From Ipomoea triloba (lineage: Eukaryota > Streptophyta > Magnoliopsida > Solanales > Convolvulaceae), in the NCBI RefSeq assembly GCF_003576645.1, contig NC_044923.1, positions 19,729,862 through 19,793,861 on the forward strand: a stretch of 64,000 bases of DNA, in the 5' to 3' direction. The notes beneath the pieces were generated by a model. It saw only the letters and a program-made list of their open reading frames with translations. It did no database searches and was not told where the DNA came from. The position numbers and the translations under genes are program-made. Positions 21,849 through 34,795 of the stretch are shown piece after piece. Each line of letters begins with the position of its first letter. Within the stretch, counting starts at the first letter, position 1.

Positions 21849-24800
21849 ATGGAAGCCGCTCTGCGAAATCCAGACCCATCTTCGCTCGCTTCAGTCTCTG
21901 GCGTTAATCCTCGACGCTGCTGCAACCGCCTCGCCCATGTCCGGGTTCCCACTGAGGGTTGGATTAGCCGAAGGAGGAGTAGGAATAGGTTCTCGTTGTC
22001 CTTGACTATCAGGGCGGCTCAAGATTCAACTACGATAGAGGAACTGGATCCTTTTGAGTTGAAGCTGAAAAACCCGGCCATCTCAACTTCGTATCGGAAT
22101 CCCGAGCTTCACGAGCCGAATCAGACCGTGTTGGATGCTCAGGCTAAGGTCTGCACCGGCCCGACCCAAACCAGACCTCTCAACGAAGACCAAGCATTCA
22201 AAGTCTTACAAACCATTCTAAAATCAGGTAATTCCACTGAATGTTAGTAATTATTTTCTCCAATTTTATTGAATTTGTAACTGCAAAATTTGTCTTTTGA
22301 TTTGAACAATTATATAGAATAGGGAAAATTGCATTTTTTGTCTTTTTTATATCCGTTGTACAAACTTATGTGTTATATGCTTGGCCATCTTTAATCCTAA
22401 GTAATGCACCTCTAGGAACTGTTTCTACCACCAATTTGCCACTTAATGAAGTGGCTGATTTGGCCCTTCAAATATTAAAATCGCCACTCTATGCATAACT
22501 TAGGGGTTAAAATGGTAATGCATATAACTCAGGACTAAGTCTGTAGCTCACGTGTATAACTAGAGGACCAAAAATGCAATTTTCCTTATAGAATATGCAA
22601 AAGTAGTTTTGAAGTTGTTTTAAAATGGTAGCTAAGGGAGAGCTGAAAGATGAAGAGGCAGTATCAAAAGCACAACTTGGGGCGTTTTTCGCTGGAATGA
22701 CTATTAGAGCAAATACATTTCCGGAGGCAACACAATGGAGTGATGGGGAAAGGCGAGCTATGGATGTTTTTTGGCCCCAGTTGATTCGGGTGCTACCTCC
22801 GGATATTATCTTTATAGCTGATCCGGAAGGTTCATTAATGGGAGTTGGCAGCTCAATAGGTCCCCGGTTTGTTGGGAATAACACTTCTGAAATGAGACTA
22901 GTGGGCGCCTTAAGGGAAGTTTTGGCTGGAGGTCATCTTGGATATGAGGAGGTTCAGGGTGTTCTGAAAGATGTTCTTCCCCTGCAAATGGAAGAGGGTG
23001 CATTGTCGGGTGTGAGAGAGTCATTGCTTTCGGCATTTCTGATTGGGCAACGCATGAACAGAGAGTCGGATCGTGAGCTGAAAGCTTACTGTCTTGCATT
23101 TGATGATGAACTAGGTAATGCCTTTCTGTAGCAAGGACTTGGCATTGGCTTCTTACTTGAGTTTTGATAATTGACATGTACGTATCGAGTTAATTTAACT
23201 TATGAAAAATGCCAGGCCCTGCACCTGTTGCTGATGTTAACTCACTCACCCATTACGGTGAACCTTATGATGGAAACACCCGCTATTTCAGAAGCACACT
23301 ATTTGTTGCTGCTGTTAGATCCTGCTATGGTGAATCTTGCTTGCTCCATGGCGTGGATTGGATGCCACCAAAGGTAGTTTTTCTATGAACAGTTTATTTT
23401 GAATGCTTTACCCTTTACCTTTACACATGCCATTCTTAAAATTTTCTTATAATGAAATTAGTCCTTGATTGTGACAGGAACTAATTTCATTAGAAAGAGA
23501 AATAATTCTTTGAAAATGGGGTATATCTTTGAGTTGTTGCTATTGTTGAAACTTGAAAGAGAAATAAGACTGACTAAAGTTCTAGACATAGGAAAGCATC
23601 TTAGGGTGTTTATGTATATTGTTCATCGTAATCTGAAATTTGTTGCTATATTCAGGGTGGTGTCACTGAAGAACAAATGCTGAAGTTCATGGGTGCATAT
23701 ACCCAGTTATCACCATTGCAAGCCAAAAAGCTTCTCGAGGTTGTTTTCCAGGGGGTTTATGTCTATTATTCAAACAATCTGAAAGTTGCTATATTCAGTA
23801 TTTGTCCTCCAAAATTTTTGGCTTTTTTTTACCTCTTCTCTCTCCCACCCTTTTGTATGTAAACATTCAGTACTAGCTTTTAATGCATCGAAGTTGTTTT
23901 CCAGGACGACAAGGTTGGTTTTGCTTACGTAAGTCAGCGTGAAGCCCGTCCATCTTTGTGCGTAAACTTAATACTATCTCAGTAATCAATTTTATTTCTC
24001 TTCCTTAGTGGAAATTATTCTGATTTGGCTTATCTAATTAGATGTGAATTGCCTATTTGTTTCTTGTTGCTTAATCTCCTAATAATGCAGCAAATAATAT
24101 CACTCATATTATCTCGCAGACATTCTTTAGTTGGATTGAGGGAACATATAAAGAAGCGCCCACCATTGGCAACTTCAGAAAAGGTTCAACAAATTGTAAG
24201 GGTAAGATGAATCTTTATCATCGAATTCCAGTACATTTGAATCTCAGTTAAACTGTAGTTTTTGAGTTCTCAAACAATATATTGACATTCCAGAATTCAG
24301 TAGCTTCAGGAAAAGCATTGTGTTGTGATAGAATATATTATTATTGATGAAAACTCTTGTACGGAGTACATAACAATGACTCATAAAGACCCTTTTTATA
24401 TGGATTACATGTAATCATATTCTAACTAGAACTCTAACACATAGTTCTACTCACACTCCACCAGTGGAATTGTAATTTCAAGATGAATTACTATTTTGCC
24501 CTTTTTATTATTATAGTATTATTATTATACAAGGGCATTTTATTCCTGCCTACCAAAAAATGTAATTTGAATTTCAACTTTATTCTTTTCCCATGGAATT
24601 ACAATTCCTTTTCCACCCTAATTCCCTCCTTCCGACCAAATGCCCTGTAAAGCTGCTTTGTGAGAGGATTTGGTTGGGAGATTTCCCAATCCAAAACCAC
24701 CCTCCTGAGTCCTGACTGTATTTACTACTTTTTATCAGTTGTTTTAAGAAGAATCTATAACTCTTCTAATATTTGCTACTGTGATTTATCTTCTTATTAG

Positions 24801-26085
24801 GCACAAGGAAAGGAAGCAATTGTTGCCAGCTTTTATCATGAAGGTTATGAAGAGCCACTACTAATGCTTATGAGAAGGAGAGGTGTTCATTCTGGTTTAG
24901 TGGTGAAGGTATGTAAATCTCCAAAGCTCCGCTACCTGTCTCCCTTGTTCCATGGGCTGTGTTTCCCTTCTTAGTTCTCAAAGCTCCCAGCTTCTGTTAT
25001 TAATATATCTGACTTGGAAAATGAAACCATGGCAGATTTGGACTTCTAAATATGTCCTTCACTAAGATGATTGATTAGTTGAGCAACTTCAGAAATAGAA
25101 TTTGAAAAAACATAACTTATCGTGATGATTCAATATTCAGGGGGAGGAAGGTGCACTGTCAATGACCACTAAATCACGATCAGTAAATGCATCAAAAGGT
25201 TTACCGGTGAATTACTGTTCAGGATTTCGTTCAGCAAATAGGACACCTTCTAGTGTAGCTGATGGTATGTGCTTGTCACTAATTTTACTACTTTTTTTTT
25301 TTGGATGACTACAATCTAACCCTATCTAGGGTAACTGTTCCACGTAATATGCCAACCCTTGAACTGTGATGGGACTCAACCTTACGACCTTCCGTTTGAA
25401 ATGGTAACAGTGATGTCATCAAACCACAAAGTACTTGACTCTAGTTTATTAAGAGCGAAGTGATAAGTTTTCCTAATTGATTATCTATAAAACAGATCTG
25501 TATCCTTAATGACTGAGATTTTATCTTCTCAAAGTATGTTGAAATGTTGTATCTGAACTAAAAAATTTTGTAAACTGATTTTATCTTGGTTATCTTGATG
25601 CACTCCTGATCTTATAGTTCGTGTTATGTTATTGCAGGTGTGTCACGTGAGAGTTTTAAATTTGTGGTGAACGCAGAGAACTATGGCTTTGAACCCACTG
25701 ATACTCCAAGAACTGATAGATCGGTATGGCTCCATGTCTTTCTCATTTTGAATGTTTTACATAGTACATACTGCCTATGTTTGGTGAAACTTTGCTGTTG
25801 ACTTCAAAGTTTTTTGGAGTATTTAATACAAGTTTTATCTGCTTCATTCTGATATCTTAAACTATGATTATCTGCTTTCTTTAATTTTTATAGGAATAAG
25901 GGTCAAATAGGCCACCAAACTACACACGAAACTGCAATTAGGCCATCGAACTCAAAAACAATGCAATTGGGTCCCTGAACTACACAAATTCATGCAAATT
26001 AATTCAAAGTGACTTGTTGACTTGATCTTCGGGTTACCAACTTTAAAAATAATATTTTAAAATAATTTTAAATTAATTAATTAAT

Positions 26086-26124
<39 letters not shown>

Positions 26125-27210
26125 AACAACAACAACAACAACAAACAGGAACAAGTCAATTGGGTCCTGTTTTAAAATATTATTTTTAAAGTTGGTAACC
26201 GGAAGATCAAGTCAAACAAGTCACTTTGGGTTAATTTGCATGAATTTGTGTAGTTTAGGGACCCAATTGCATTGTTTTTGAGTTCAATGGCCTAATTGCA
26301 GTCTCGTGTGTAGTTCAGTGGCCTATTTGACCCTTATTCCATTTTTATATATCTTATTTTCTCCAGTTATTAGTACGTGATATATTGTCCCCTTGAAAGA
26401 GTAGAATTTTGTTCTAGTTGTAAAAAAGGTTTGATTTGGTTGTGGTGGTTGAGCACAACGATGCACATTTGAACTTATCTATGGAAAATGTTAATTGTAT
26501 TCCCAAGAATACTGATTGGATTGAACTAACAGCATGTTTGGTTCACAGAATGAATTTTGAGGGAATAGAATTGTTATTCCATAGGGAATGAAATAGGCCA
26601 GGAATAGAACATGAATTGTATTCATGGGAATAGCTCATTCCCATGAACAAAAAACATTACCAAACAATGGAATAGGCCTGCTCCCAGGAATGTCATTCCA
26701 TAACACTATTCCAGGCCTATTCCGTAAACCAAACATGCTATTGCAACTAAAAGAAAAATAAAGCGAGCCATTCCTTAGAGCCAATAATCAATTAACAGAT
26801 TAGGGGATATAGGGAGGTAAACGGGAGCATGTGTAGTACAACTCCTTACCAATAGTAATTTGCCAATTTGGGGTGGGAACTAATAAGTTTTGAACAGCGG
26901 CAGTTAAACACGTATAACTTTCCAGCAGCTTAAAGACAAAAATCTAAAGGTGAATGATAGTAAGGTTTACACTTGCGAAACATTTCAGGTTGCAAGGAAT
27001 GTAGAATTGGGTTTAGCTGTTTTACGAGGTGAGAAAGGTCCAGCATATGATCGAATCGTCTTGAATGCTGGAATGGTCGACCATTTCCTTGGATGTGAAG
27101 GTGCCGAAGATGTGTCTGCAGCCCTGGATAGAGCAAGAGAGGCCATAGATAGCGGTAATGCCTTAAAGAGACTCTTGAGGTACATACAGATATCTAATAG
27201 AGTGCGATGA
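21849..27210 (+). CDS. Anthranilate phosphoribosyltransferase-like protein (TrpD-like), probably plastidial
   Basis: Ten exons: 21849-22227, 22632-23114, 23216-23373, 23656-23739, 23905-23957, 24120-24201, 24801-24908, 25141-25264, 25638-25723 and 26989-27210. All have GT-AG boundaries and continuous frame, giving 592 aa, close to the length I recall for Arabidopsis At1g70570. The Met at 21849 starts a Ser/Arg-rich N-terminus (…NPRRCCNRLAHVRV…RRRSRNRF) suited to a plastid transit peptide. The helical N-domain motif SKAQLGAFFAGMTIRANTF and the C-domain motif RNVELGLAVLRGEKGPAYDRIVLNAG are typical of the TrpD fold. Canonical TrpD uses PRPP to make phosphoribosyl-anthranilate in Trp synthesis. 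Here the Gly-rich GTGGD PRPP loop is replaced by HYGEPYDGNTRYFRST (residues ~300-315), so that activity is doubtful. Introns 1, 8 and 9 carry transposons. Confidence 0.9.
22322..22586. mobile_element. Foldback MITE, Mutator type, in intron 1 of the TrpD-like gene
   Basis: The ends are GGGAAAATTGCATTTTTTGTC and, inward from the right, AGGAAAATTGCATTTTTGGTCC. A perfect 9-bp target duplication, TATAGAATA (22313-22321 and 22587-22595), supports Mutator-type transposition. The length is 265 bp with no ORF. The termini match those of the 1.1-kb element at 57375-58518. Confidence 0.88.
25292..25450 (-). mobile_element. tRNA-derived SINE in intron 8 of the TrpD-like gene
   Basis: On the minus strand it reads box A-like TTGTGGTTTGATGACATC, then about 30 bp later box B-like AGGTTGAGTCCC, a ~90-bp body and a poly(A) tail (the plus-strand T tract at 25291-25301). 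Spacing and tail fit a plant SINE. A clean target duplication was not found. Confidence 0.6.
25893..26340. mobile_element. Foldback MITE, Mutator type, in intron 9 of the TrpD-like gene
   Basis: Long inverted repeats begin GGAATAAGGGTCAAATAGGCC at both ends and extend nearly to the centre. They surround an A-rich/(CAA)n core near 26090-26150. A perfect 9-bp target duplication, ATTTTTATA, flanks it (25884-25892 and 26341-26349). It is 448 bp with no coding capacity. The transcript would fold into a long hairpin inside the intron. Confidence 0.93.
26531..26739. mobile_element. Small foldback MITE in intron 9
   Basis: Inverted ends AGCATGTTTGGTTCACAGAAT and, from the right, AGCATGTTTGGTTTACGGAAT enclose AT-rich internally complementary sequence (GGAATAGGCC / GGCCTATTCC). 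It is 209 bp. No clear target duplication was found, so the superfamily is unassigned. Confidence 0.7.
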
Positions 27211-27700
27211 AAGTTGATGCATACAGTGGTGAACATTTTTCCCGTGTTTTTTGTTGCACCTTATGTTCCACTGATAAACATTGTACACTTTGTTTCACAA
27301 CTATGAAAATGAGATAATCATAGTTACATTTTTTTTTTTGTTGTAAAGTCGGTTTTCTCTCCACTTTGTTGTCAACCTACAAACATGTTTCGAGTTTTTG
27401 ACAAAGATGTAAGTTGTTTCAGGACAGGTTGAATGGCTAGAGCTTATGTTATTGTTGTCATGCAAAAGTCCCGGTTTCATTCTTTATAGTGAATACAGTG
27501 CTGCAGTAGCTAAAGAAATTTTTATGAAACATTTACAAGCATCAATTTATTTTACTATTGAATTGATGATTACAGTGAATATCATTTTAATATTTTATTG
27601 TATGTTACTATGTGGTGCAACAAAGAAAACCTCTTTTTATTATGGTATATTGGAAAATACTCTAAATAAAAATAGACAAATTTTTTTGTGGGGGTGATTA
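27211..27700. other. 3' flank of the TrpD-like gene
   Basis: AT-rich sequence directly after the stop codon; it should include the 3' UTR. No second gene, RNA or repeat is recognised. The short frame at 27446-27697 has no recognisable domain. Confidence 0.5.
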
Positions 27701-27719
27701 GATTGTCTCATGAGTCTTA

Positions 27720-28965
27720 ATTCTTGAGATGGTTTGGACCATGGTCCATCTTGCATTGTGGACTTTGGTCCAAAATGATTTTCAGATTGTGTCCGTAGGT
27801 TAATAGATTATGGCATTATGTAGTTGTTATACCATGGACTAGGGCGGTCGTTATATCGTGGACTATGGGTCAAAACGACGCCGTTTCTTTAAGTATAGAA
27901 ACTGTTGCCATCACATCTTAACGGAGTTTGTAATGGAACTACAATATATCTCAAATGAAACTGCCTCAAATTTGTTTTTATATTATCAAATGAAACTGTA
28001 GTTAAATTGAAATAAAATTGTAATTGTATTTAAATGAAACTGTAGTGTATATAAAATGAAACTGAATAACAGTTTCATATATTTGAGTGCATATTGTCCA
28101 ATAAAATTTTAGTTATATCGAAATGATACTGTAGTTGTGTTGTAATGAAAATATAGTGTATATAAAATGATACTGAATAATAGTTTCACATATTTGAGTG
28201 TATAATGTTGAATGAAATTGTAGTTATATTGAAATGAAACTCTAGTGTATATAAAATGAAACTGAATAACAATTTCACATATTTGAGTGCATATTGTCCA
28301 AAGAAACTGTAGCTATATCGAAACGATATTGTAGTTGTATTGTAATGAAATTATTGTGTATATAAAATGAAACTGAATAATAGTTTCACATATTTGAATG
28401 TATAATGTCGAATGAAACTTTAGTTATATCGAAAAGAAACTGTATTTGTGTTGAAATGAAACTGCAGTGTATATAAAATGAAACTGAACATGTATATAAT
28501 AGTTTCACGGAGTTACTTTTTGCGGAACGGCACGGAATGGTGTCGTTTCTTTCAATTAAAAGAAACGACACTGTTTTGATGCATGGACTATAATGTATTG
28601 TGGACCGCGGTCCACAGTAAAATTTGCGAGACTAGGGTCACCTTGCAACTTGTAAGGTAGACCCTGGTCCTAAATTGTGTGTTTTTAGTATTGGAATTGT
28701 AAACTTTTAGAATATAAAATGTGTTTTTAAGTTTTGGGAATTTGTGAATGTCATCAGAAATTGTGAATTTTTAAAATGTAAATTGTGAACATTTAGTATA
28801 TAAATTGTGTATCTTTGGGCCCGGGTCCACAGAATAATTTGCCTAGATTATGTGCATGTAAATAGACACATAATATGTTAATTGCATGGACATAATATGT
28901 TAATTGTAGACATAATTTTTGGATTAGGTCCACAATGCAAGGTGAATTTTGATCAATGGTATAAC
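27720..28965. mobile_element. Nested foldback elements with an internal tandem array
   Basis: An outer pair of inverted sequences carries CTTGCATTGTGGAC (about 27748 and, inverted, 28930). An inner pair reads TTATACCATGGACTAGGGCG…TCAAAACGACGCCGTTTCT from ~27828. Inverted near 28500-28640 is the matching end (CGTTTCT…TTTTGATGCATGGACTATAATG…GTGGACCGCGGTCCAC). Between them a unit containing GTGTATATAAAATGAAACTGAA repeats at about 28045, 28156, 28244, 28356 and 28468 (spacing mostly ~112 bp, once ~88). The inner termini resemble those at 60507-61252. No ORF. Boundaries are approximate. Confidence 0.6.
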
Positions 28966-29404
28966 AATTGGGTCAAGAGAGTTTGAGTCTTATGATATAT
29001 GAGTTTAGTAATACAGAGTAATATTTTATGTAAATTGTCCGTTACAATTTTGCTATAAAGTATAACATTTATGTTATAAAGTATTATATATAATTTTTAA
29101 AATATTAATTATATCTACAACCTTGCTATATAATTATACTTTATTTCTTGCAATTTGTCTAGCATAATTTTCTTATAAAGTATTACATTAATGCTATAAA
29201 GTATTATATATAAGACTTACGTTATTGATGATATATGTTATGTTATTATTTTATTTCCTACAAAAATGTGCATTATATTTATGTTATGAAAGTACTACAT
29301 TTATACTATAAAATATTATATATTAGGTTTAAAGTATTGATTATGTCTCCAAACTGTCTATTATAGTTTTGCGTACTACATATATGCTATAAACTATTAT
29401 AGAA
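28966..29404. other. AT-rich spacer
   Basis: Low-complexity AT-rich DNA with loose repeats of TATAAAGTAT(T/A)ACAT and ATTATATATAA. No gene, promoter or element end was recognised. Confidence 0.5.
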
Positions 29405-29481
29405 CAATTTTCACTTTTAGTTATCGACTATTGTGGCATTGTCATTTTTATTTTTTTTGAAAACCAACCAAAAGAACTTCA

Positions 29482-32400
29482 TTAAAGAAAAGGTGTAATA
29501 CAAGTAGGAATAGACGAATACCAACTAGTAGGACCAGGTTGCGAATCCGCAGCTCTAGCTAAAGCATGAGCACAAACATTCACTGATCTACGAACAAACT
29601 TAAAAGACACTAATTCAAAGTGTCGACCTAACTCTTTGTAATCACCAATAACACAACCGGCGTATGACCAATCAAACCCTGAACTATTTAACAAGAAACA
29701 ATCTGACAATCCGAGTAGAGCTTAACTTTAGTATAACCTCTGTCTTTGACCCACGAGAGAGCTTCTTTCACCGCTAGTGCTTCAGCTAAGTGAACATCAT
29801 TCATGCAACGAAGAGTACCATTCCGAGCCGCCAAAAAAAGACCACTCGGATTCAAAACCACACAACCATAATATGCACGCTCAGGGTTCGAGTAGACTGC
29901 GGCATCTACAAAAACCTTTACTGCATCAGCATTCTCCGCGCGTCAACCTGCTATGCATGTGACGGAGAGTCCAACGGTAGTGGTACATTTTCCACACTCT
30001 GCCAGGCCTCAATGTTACGATGGATCTCATTCACCACATTCGATAGCTGCCAGGGCTTGCCATTCCACACAATCTCGTTTCTTGCTCGCCATATACTCCA
30101 CCATATCGCTACAGCTCGTAGCTTAGTTGCGGCATCTCCCTTCGATAAAGTGTTACACATCCATGCAATGCAGTCATCACCTCCCCCAGAAACAGTACTA
30201 GTCATCAGGATGGTTTGCCAAATAGGAACAACAACTGCGCAGCCCTTCATCAAATGATCAAGAGTCTTTGGTTGATCTTTGCAAAGAGGACATAATACAT
30301 CAACAGCAACTCGATGAGCAGCCAGAACAGTTAGCACAGGGAGAATATTATGCATGCTTCGCTATAAAAAATTCCAGACTGCTGGTGGAATTTTTAAGCT
30401 CCAAATTGAACCCCATGGTGTATCACCATTACTATCATTCACAGTGGACAAAGACCTATACCCATGTTTCACAGAATATACACCTCTCATATCACCCCTC
30501 CAACACCATTTATCATCAAAATGCATGCTAACAAGAATTTTAAGGATCAAACCAACATCTAAACATATTATTTAACAGCTCCCTATTCCAATCATGAGAG
30601 ATGAGAGCCAAGCCTGCCTCTAAACACATGTATCTCGACCATTACCAATCCTCCAGTAAGAACCCCTTCGTAGAACCTCTTGACCGGCTAGTATTGATCT
30701 CCAACAGTAACTCAGATTCGCACCAATCTTTGTATCAAGAAAGTCATCACGAGGATAGTATCTCGCCTTATATAGTATGGCAGCTAGGGATGTAGGATTT
30801 GTCATGAGTCTCAATCCTTGTTTAGCCAAGAGGGCTACATTAAACCGGCTTAGTACTTTAAAACCAAGGCCTCCTTTCGACTTCTGGGAGCACATCTTAT
30901 TCTAGGCCATCCAACGAATGCCTCCACCTCCACCACGACTAGTGCCCCACCAAAATTTGTTCATCACCCTTTCGATCCGCTCACTAAGCGTAACCAGGAG
31001 GTAATATATGCTCATGGAATATGTAGGTAAGGTTTGTGACACTTTTCAAGAGGACTTTCTTCCCGGTTCTTGAAAGAATCTTTTTATTCCAACCACTCAG
31101 TCGACCAATCAACTTGGATTCAATATAGGAGAACACTTCGCGTTTGTTTCGTCCAATACCCATGGGCAGTCCCAAATAGCGCCCAATAGTAGCAGATTGG
31201 TACACATTAAAAACTTCAGCCACAGTCGTATGCACAGAGTCTGCGGTATTTCGGCTAAAAACGATACATGACTGATTATAGTTGACAGTTTGGTTGGACA
31301 TCCTTTCATAATCAACCAGATAACTCTTAATAGCTTCAGAATCTTGAATTGTAGCTTTGAAAAACAATAGGATGTCATCCGCAAAAAACAAGTGGGAGAT
31401 ACTAGGAGCACCTCTAGCTACAACACACGGAGAAATCTCACAATTCCGAACAGCTTGTGATAATAGGAACGAGAGCCCTTCCGCACAAAGGAAAAAAAGA
31501 TAGGGTGAGAGGGGGTCACCTTGGCGAAGACCACAGGACGGCACAATAAGGTCAAAAAGCTCACCATTCACCCCTACTTTATATTTAACAGTAGTGACGC
31601 AACGCATGATCATACTAATCCAACGATAGTGAAAACCCATTCGGTGCATAATGGTCACTAAAAAAGACCATTTCATCTTGTCATATGCTTTAGCCATATC
31701 AAGCTTCAGCGCACACCACCCATCACGCCCTTCTCTCTTCCGGTTCAAAAAGTGGATCACCTCAGAAGCAACTAGCACATTGTCAGTGATCAACCGACCC
31801 GACAAAAATGCACTTTGGGATACCGAAATCACTTGATCAAGTACCACTTTCAATCTGTTTGCCAAAATATTCTAAAGAATCTTGTAGAGAACGTTGCATA
31901 ATGCAATTGGCCTGAGGTCCTCCATAGTCACAGGAGTGGCTTTTTTCGGAACAAGAGTTATATATGCATCATTGAAACCCGTAGGAAAGGAATCATTGTT
32001 CACACATGAAATAATGAACTGAGCTACGTCATTACCAATCTCTCCCCAGAAATGTTAGTAAAGAGCCGGGCTATATCCATCCGGGCCTGGTGATTTCTCT
32101 GGTGCCATTGAGAATAGGGCAATTTTCACTTCATCAGTTTCAAATGGTTTCAAAAGTTGCTCATTATCCGCATCTTGAACTGTAGGCAGAAAGCCGTCCA
32201 ATGAATCACCAAAAATAGACCCTTTTTCCGTAAAAATATTTTGAAAATATTGCATGGCAAGTCTCACAACATCACTCACTTCAACCCACCGTTCAGAGTC
32301 ATCCTTGAGTTTCTCTATACGATTTTTCCTCTTTCGGGCCAATGCATATTGGTGAAAAAATTTTTTGTTCTTGTCACCTTGATGTAGCCAGTGTTGTTTG

Positions 32401-33410
32401 GCTCTCTGGTGCCAATATACATTCTGTTGATCGAGCAAGGATCGAATCTTAGCATCCAACTCCCTCACCCTAGCCAAAGCCGCTGCATTTCGTCTTCCTC
32501 TCAAGATATTTAATTGTGCTTGCAAATAGTCAATCTCTTTCCCAATCCTCCATATAAAATCACCACCCCACTTTTCAAGGTCCAATCTACATTTTTTCAA
32601 TCTTACTGGCAGCGCATCATCCCAAGACGAGTTCCATGAACTAACTACAATGTCTTTGCAACCAGTGTCTGTTAACCAAGCATTTTCAAACATGAACCTC
32701 CTACGACTTCGAGCAAATCTTGGGCCTTCCAATTCCACAGAGAGGGCCGAATGATCTGAAGAAAGAGAATCACGGTTGTACACTGTGGCATGAGGGAAGA
32801 GAGTACACCAATTGGCCATTGCAACCGCCCTATCCAGTCTCTCTTCAACCCAACTTTCCGTTCCTCTACCACGTTCCCAGGTAAAGCTCCTACCCCTCAT
32901 ACCCAAATCAAAGAGACCACATTCATCCATAGTAAGATTAAAGCCTTCCATGAGAGCCGTAGGGTGTGGATGAAGTCCACGTTTTTCATTCGGAGAAGCA
33001 AGATCATTAAAATCCCCAATAACTAGCCAAGGTAGGTCTGACTTGGCTTTTAGCATGCGTAACAAATCCCAACTTTGTTGCCTGCGATTCCTTTCAGGAA
33101 AACCATAAAAAAAATGATCAATCTCCACGGATTAGAATTGGGTAGTGTAACTTGAATGTCTATATGGTTTTTCGAAAAGCTTAAGAGATTCGCAGTGCCA
33201 TTCTCTCTCCAAAACAATGCTAACCCTCCTCCCAGACCTCCACCATCCACAAAGAACATACCTTCAAAGTTTAACTTAGCCTTTAATCGTTTTGCATGAT
33301 TTTGCCGGACCTTCGTTTCCATTAAAAAAAAAAAAGCGGCTTGACCTTTACATCTAAGGCTAATATTTCGCGAACTGTACGCGGGTCGCCAAGCCCGCGA
33401 CAATTCCAGC
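29482..33410 (-). pseudogene. LINE ORF2 polyprotein remnant (endonuclease-RT-RNase H)
   Basis: The frames are 33128-32055 (endonuclease: WLVIGDFND, RGRSFTWERGR, SSDHSALSVEL, then EKSPGPDGYSPALY leading into RT), 31865-30984 (RT: SAFLSGRLITDNVL, DMAKAYDKMKWSF, GLRQGDPLSPYLFFLCAEGL, SHLFFADDILLF), 30895-30620 (KGGLGFKVLSRFN), 30355-29951 (zf-RVT: CPLCKDQPKTLDHLMKGC) and 29709-29482 (RNase H C-terminus: FVRRSVNVCAHALARAA). Stops between the blocks, for example near 31870 and 30900, show that it is dead. Confidence 0.9.
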
Positions 33411-33875
33411 TCCCGCCAATAGCAAGTTTTTTGGAATCGAATCATTAACATCCATACGACCATCCATGACATTAGTGTTCCCTTCAATAACCTCCGCACG
33501 TTTGCGTTTCTGGTCACACACCGTAACAATACCGTCATAGCTATCCATGAAGTCACGTGCGGCAGAAGTATCTTGTATTTTGGAAAGATCATGCTGACTG
33601 GTAAACTTACCATGTGAGACCGGAAAAGAACCGTGAACCTGCATGGCAAGCAAATGATTGACGATATTCTAGGGATTGTTTCCATTATTGGCATCATCAA
33701 CCCTAGCCCCCGGCGCAATCCACTGGCAACGCTCCACCACCATCTCTGGTGCCACCCACTTCTGACCGGCCACTGGATATTACGACGGTTACCGGCGCGC
33801 AATTCAGGACCATAAGGCTTCTCCTTATTTGCATTCACACTATGAGGTCTCTTCGGACAAAAGTAGTCACCATGT

Positions 33876-34151
33876 CTAAGTATATATACCGCAAATAAAA
33901 CAGAACGTAGGTAGATGCTCATACTTGAACTCCACCTTCGCCCAATCACCATCGTCTTTCTTAATCTTCATTCTCTTTTTCAAAGGCTTTGCCACCTCCA
34001 GTTCAATCTGAACTCTAAAAAAGATCCACATGGATCCATCGAAGTTTCGATCATATATCTGTGTTACTCGGCCAACAAGCCTCCATTGGCATTTAACACA
34101 GCTTCGAATCGCAAGCCCGCAGGGAGCCCCTGTACCCAGAATTCTGCACAA
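33876..34151 (-). pseudogene. LINE ORF1 fragment (DUF4283/CCHC-type region)
   Basis: The minus-strand frame contains GAPCGLAIRSCVKCQWRLVG, RVQIELEVAKPLKKRMKIKK and FKYEHLPTFCFICG. This is the conserved C-terminal part of plant L1 ORF1 proteins, which bind RNA through a zinc knuckle. The start and the end are missing or shifted. Frames toward 33450 are short and decayed. Confidence 0.75.
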
Positions 34152-34795
34152 TCCAACACAACTAACTCCGGATCAACATCTTAAGTGATTCATTTAAGAA
34201 TGAGAAGGCTCTGTTCACAAGTCAACGGTCCGTCTTCAATGATGCGGGAGATGTCATTCAATGATGCGGGAGATGGCATTGTCATATTTAATCCTATTCT
34301 TTTAATTTTGTCATATTACATCCATGACTTTCATTTGATTTCCATCATTAATCTTTCGTTAAAAATTCTATTATTTTACCGTTTTAGAAATATGAGTTAC
34401 GATATTGAAATACTGTGATCTCCTTAAATTGACATATAACAAAGGAAAAAAAATTCTTATACCTATAGTAACTCATTTTTTTATGAGTTACGATATCCTT
34501 TGATATTTACGATATTTTTAATGTGTTTGAAATATGAGTTACAATATGTGTAAGGATTTTTTTTTTCTTTGTTATTTGTTAATTCTAACGGTAAAATAAT
34601 GAAATTTTTAACAGAAAGTCATGGATGTAATATAACAAAATTAAAAGAATAATAGGACTAAATGTGGTAATGTCATAATAGTCGATGACTAAAAGTGGAA
34701 GTTGCTCAAAGCCATAGATGTAATATGACAAAATTAAAAGAATAAGACTAAATGTGGGAATGCCACAATAGTCGATGATTAAAAGTGGAAGTTAT

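Larger units (their letters stand above)
29446..34273 (-). mobile_element. L1-type LINE, about 4.8 kb, with target duplication
   Basis: A perfect 12-bp duplication, TGGCATTGTCAT, flanks it (29434-29445 and 34274-34285). The plus-strand T-rich tract at 29446-29458 is the element's poly(A) tail, so it reads on the minus strand. In order there is an ORF1 remnant (~34150-33450), endonuclease (~33400-32600), RT (~32100-30980), zf-RVT (30355-29951) and RNase H (29709-29482). ORF1 lacks its N-terminus, so the copy is 5' truncated. Many stops and frameshifts are present. Confidence 0.9.
29405..34795. mobile_element. Foldback element split by a LINE
   Basis: The left piece 29405-29445 (TTTTCACTTTTAGTTATCGACTATTGTGGCATTGTCAT) and the right piece from 34274 form one element. 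Its far end (about 34650-34795) contains the inverse, ATGCCACAATAGTCGATGATTAAAAGTGGAA. The block is duplicated near the right end, and an inner inverted repeat around GAGTTACGATAT lies at 34390-34530. The piece order is interrupted only by the LINE at 29446-34273. Confidence 0.65.
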
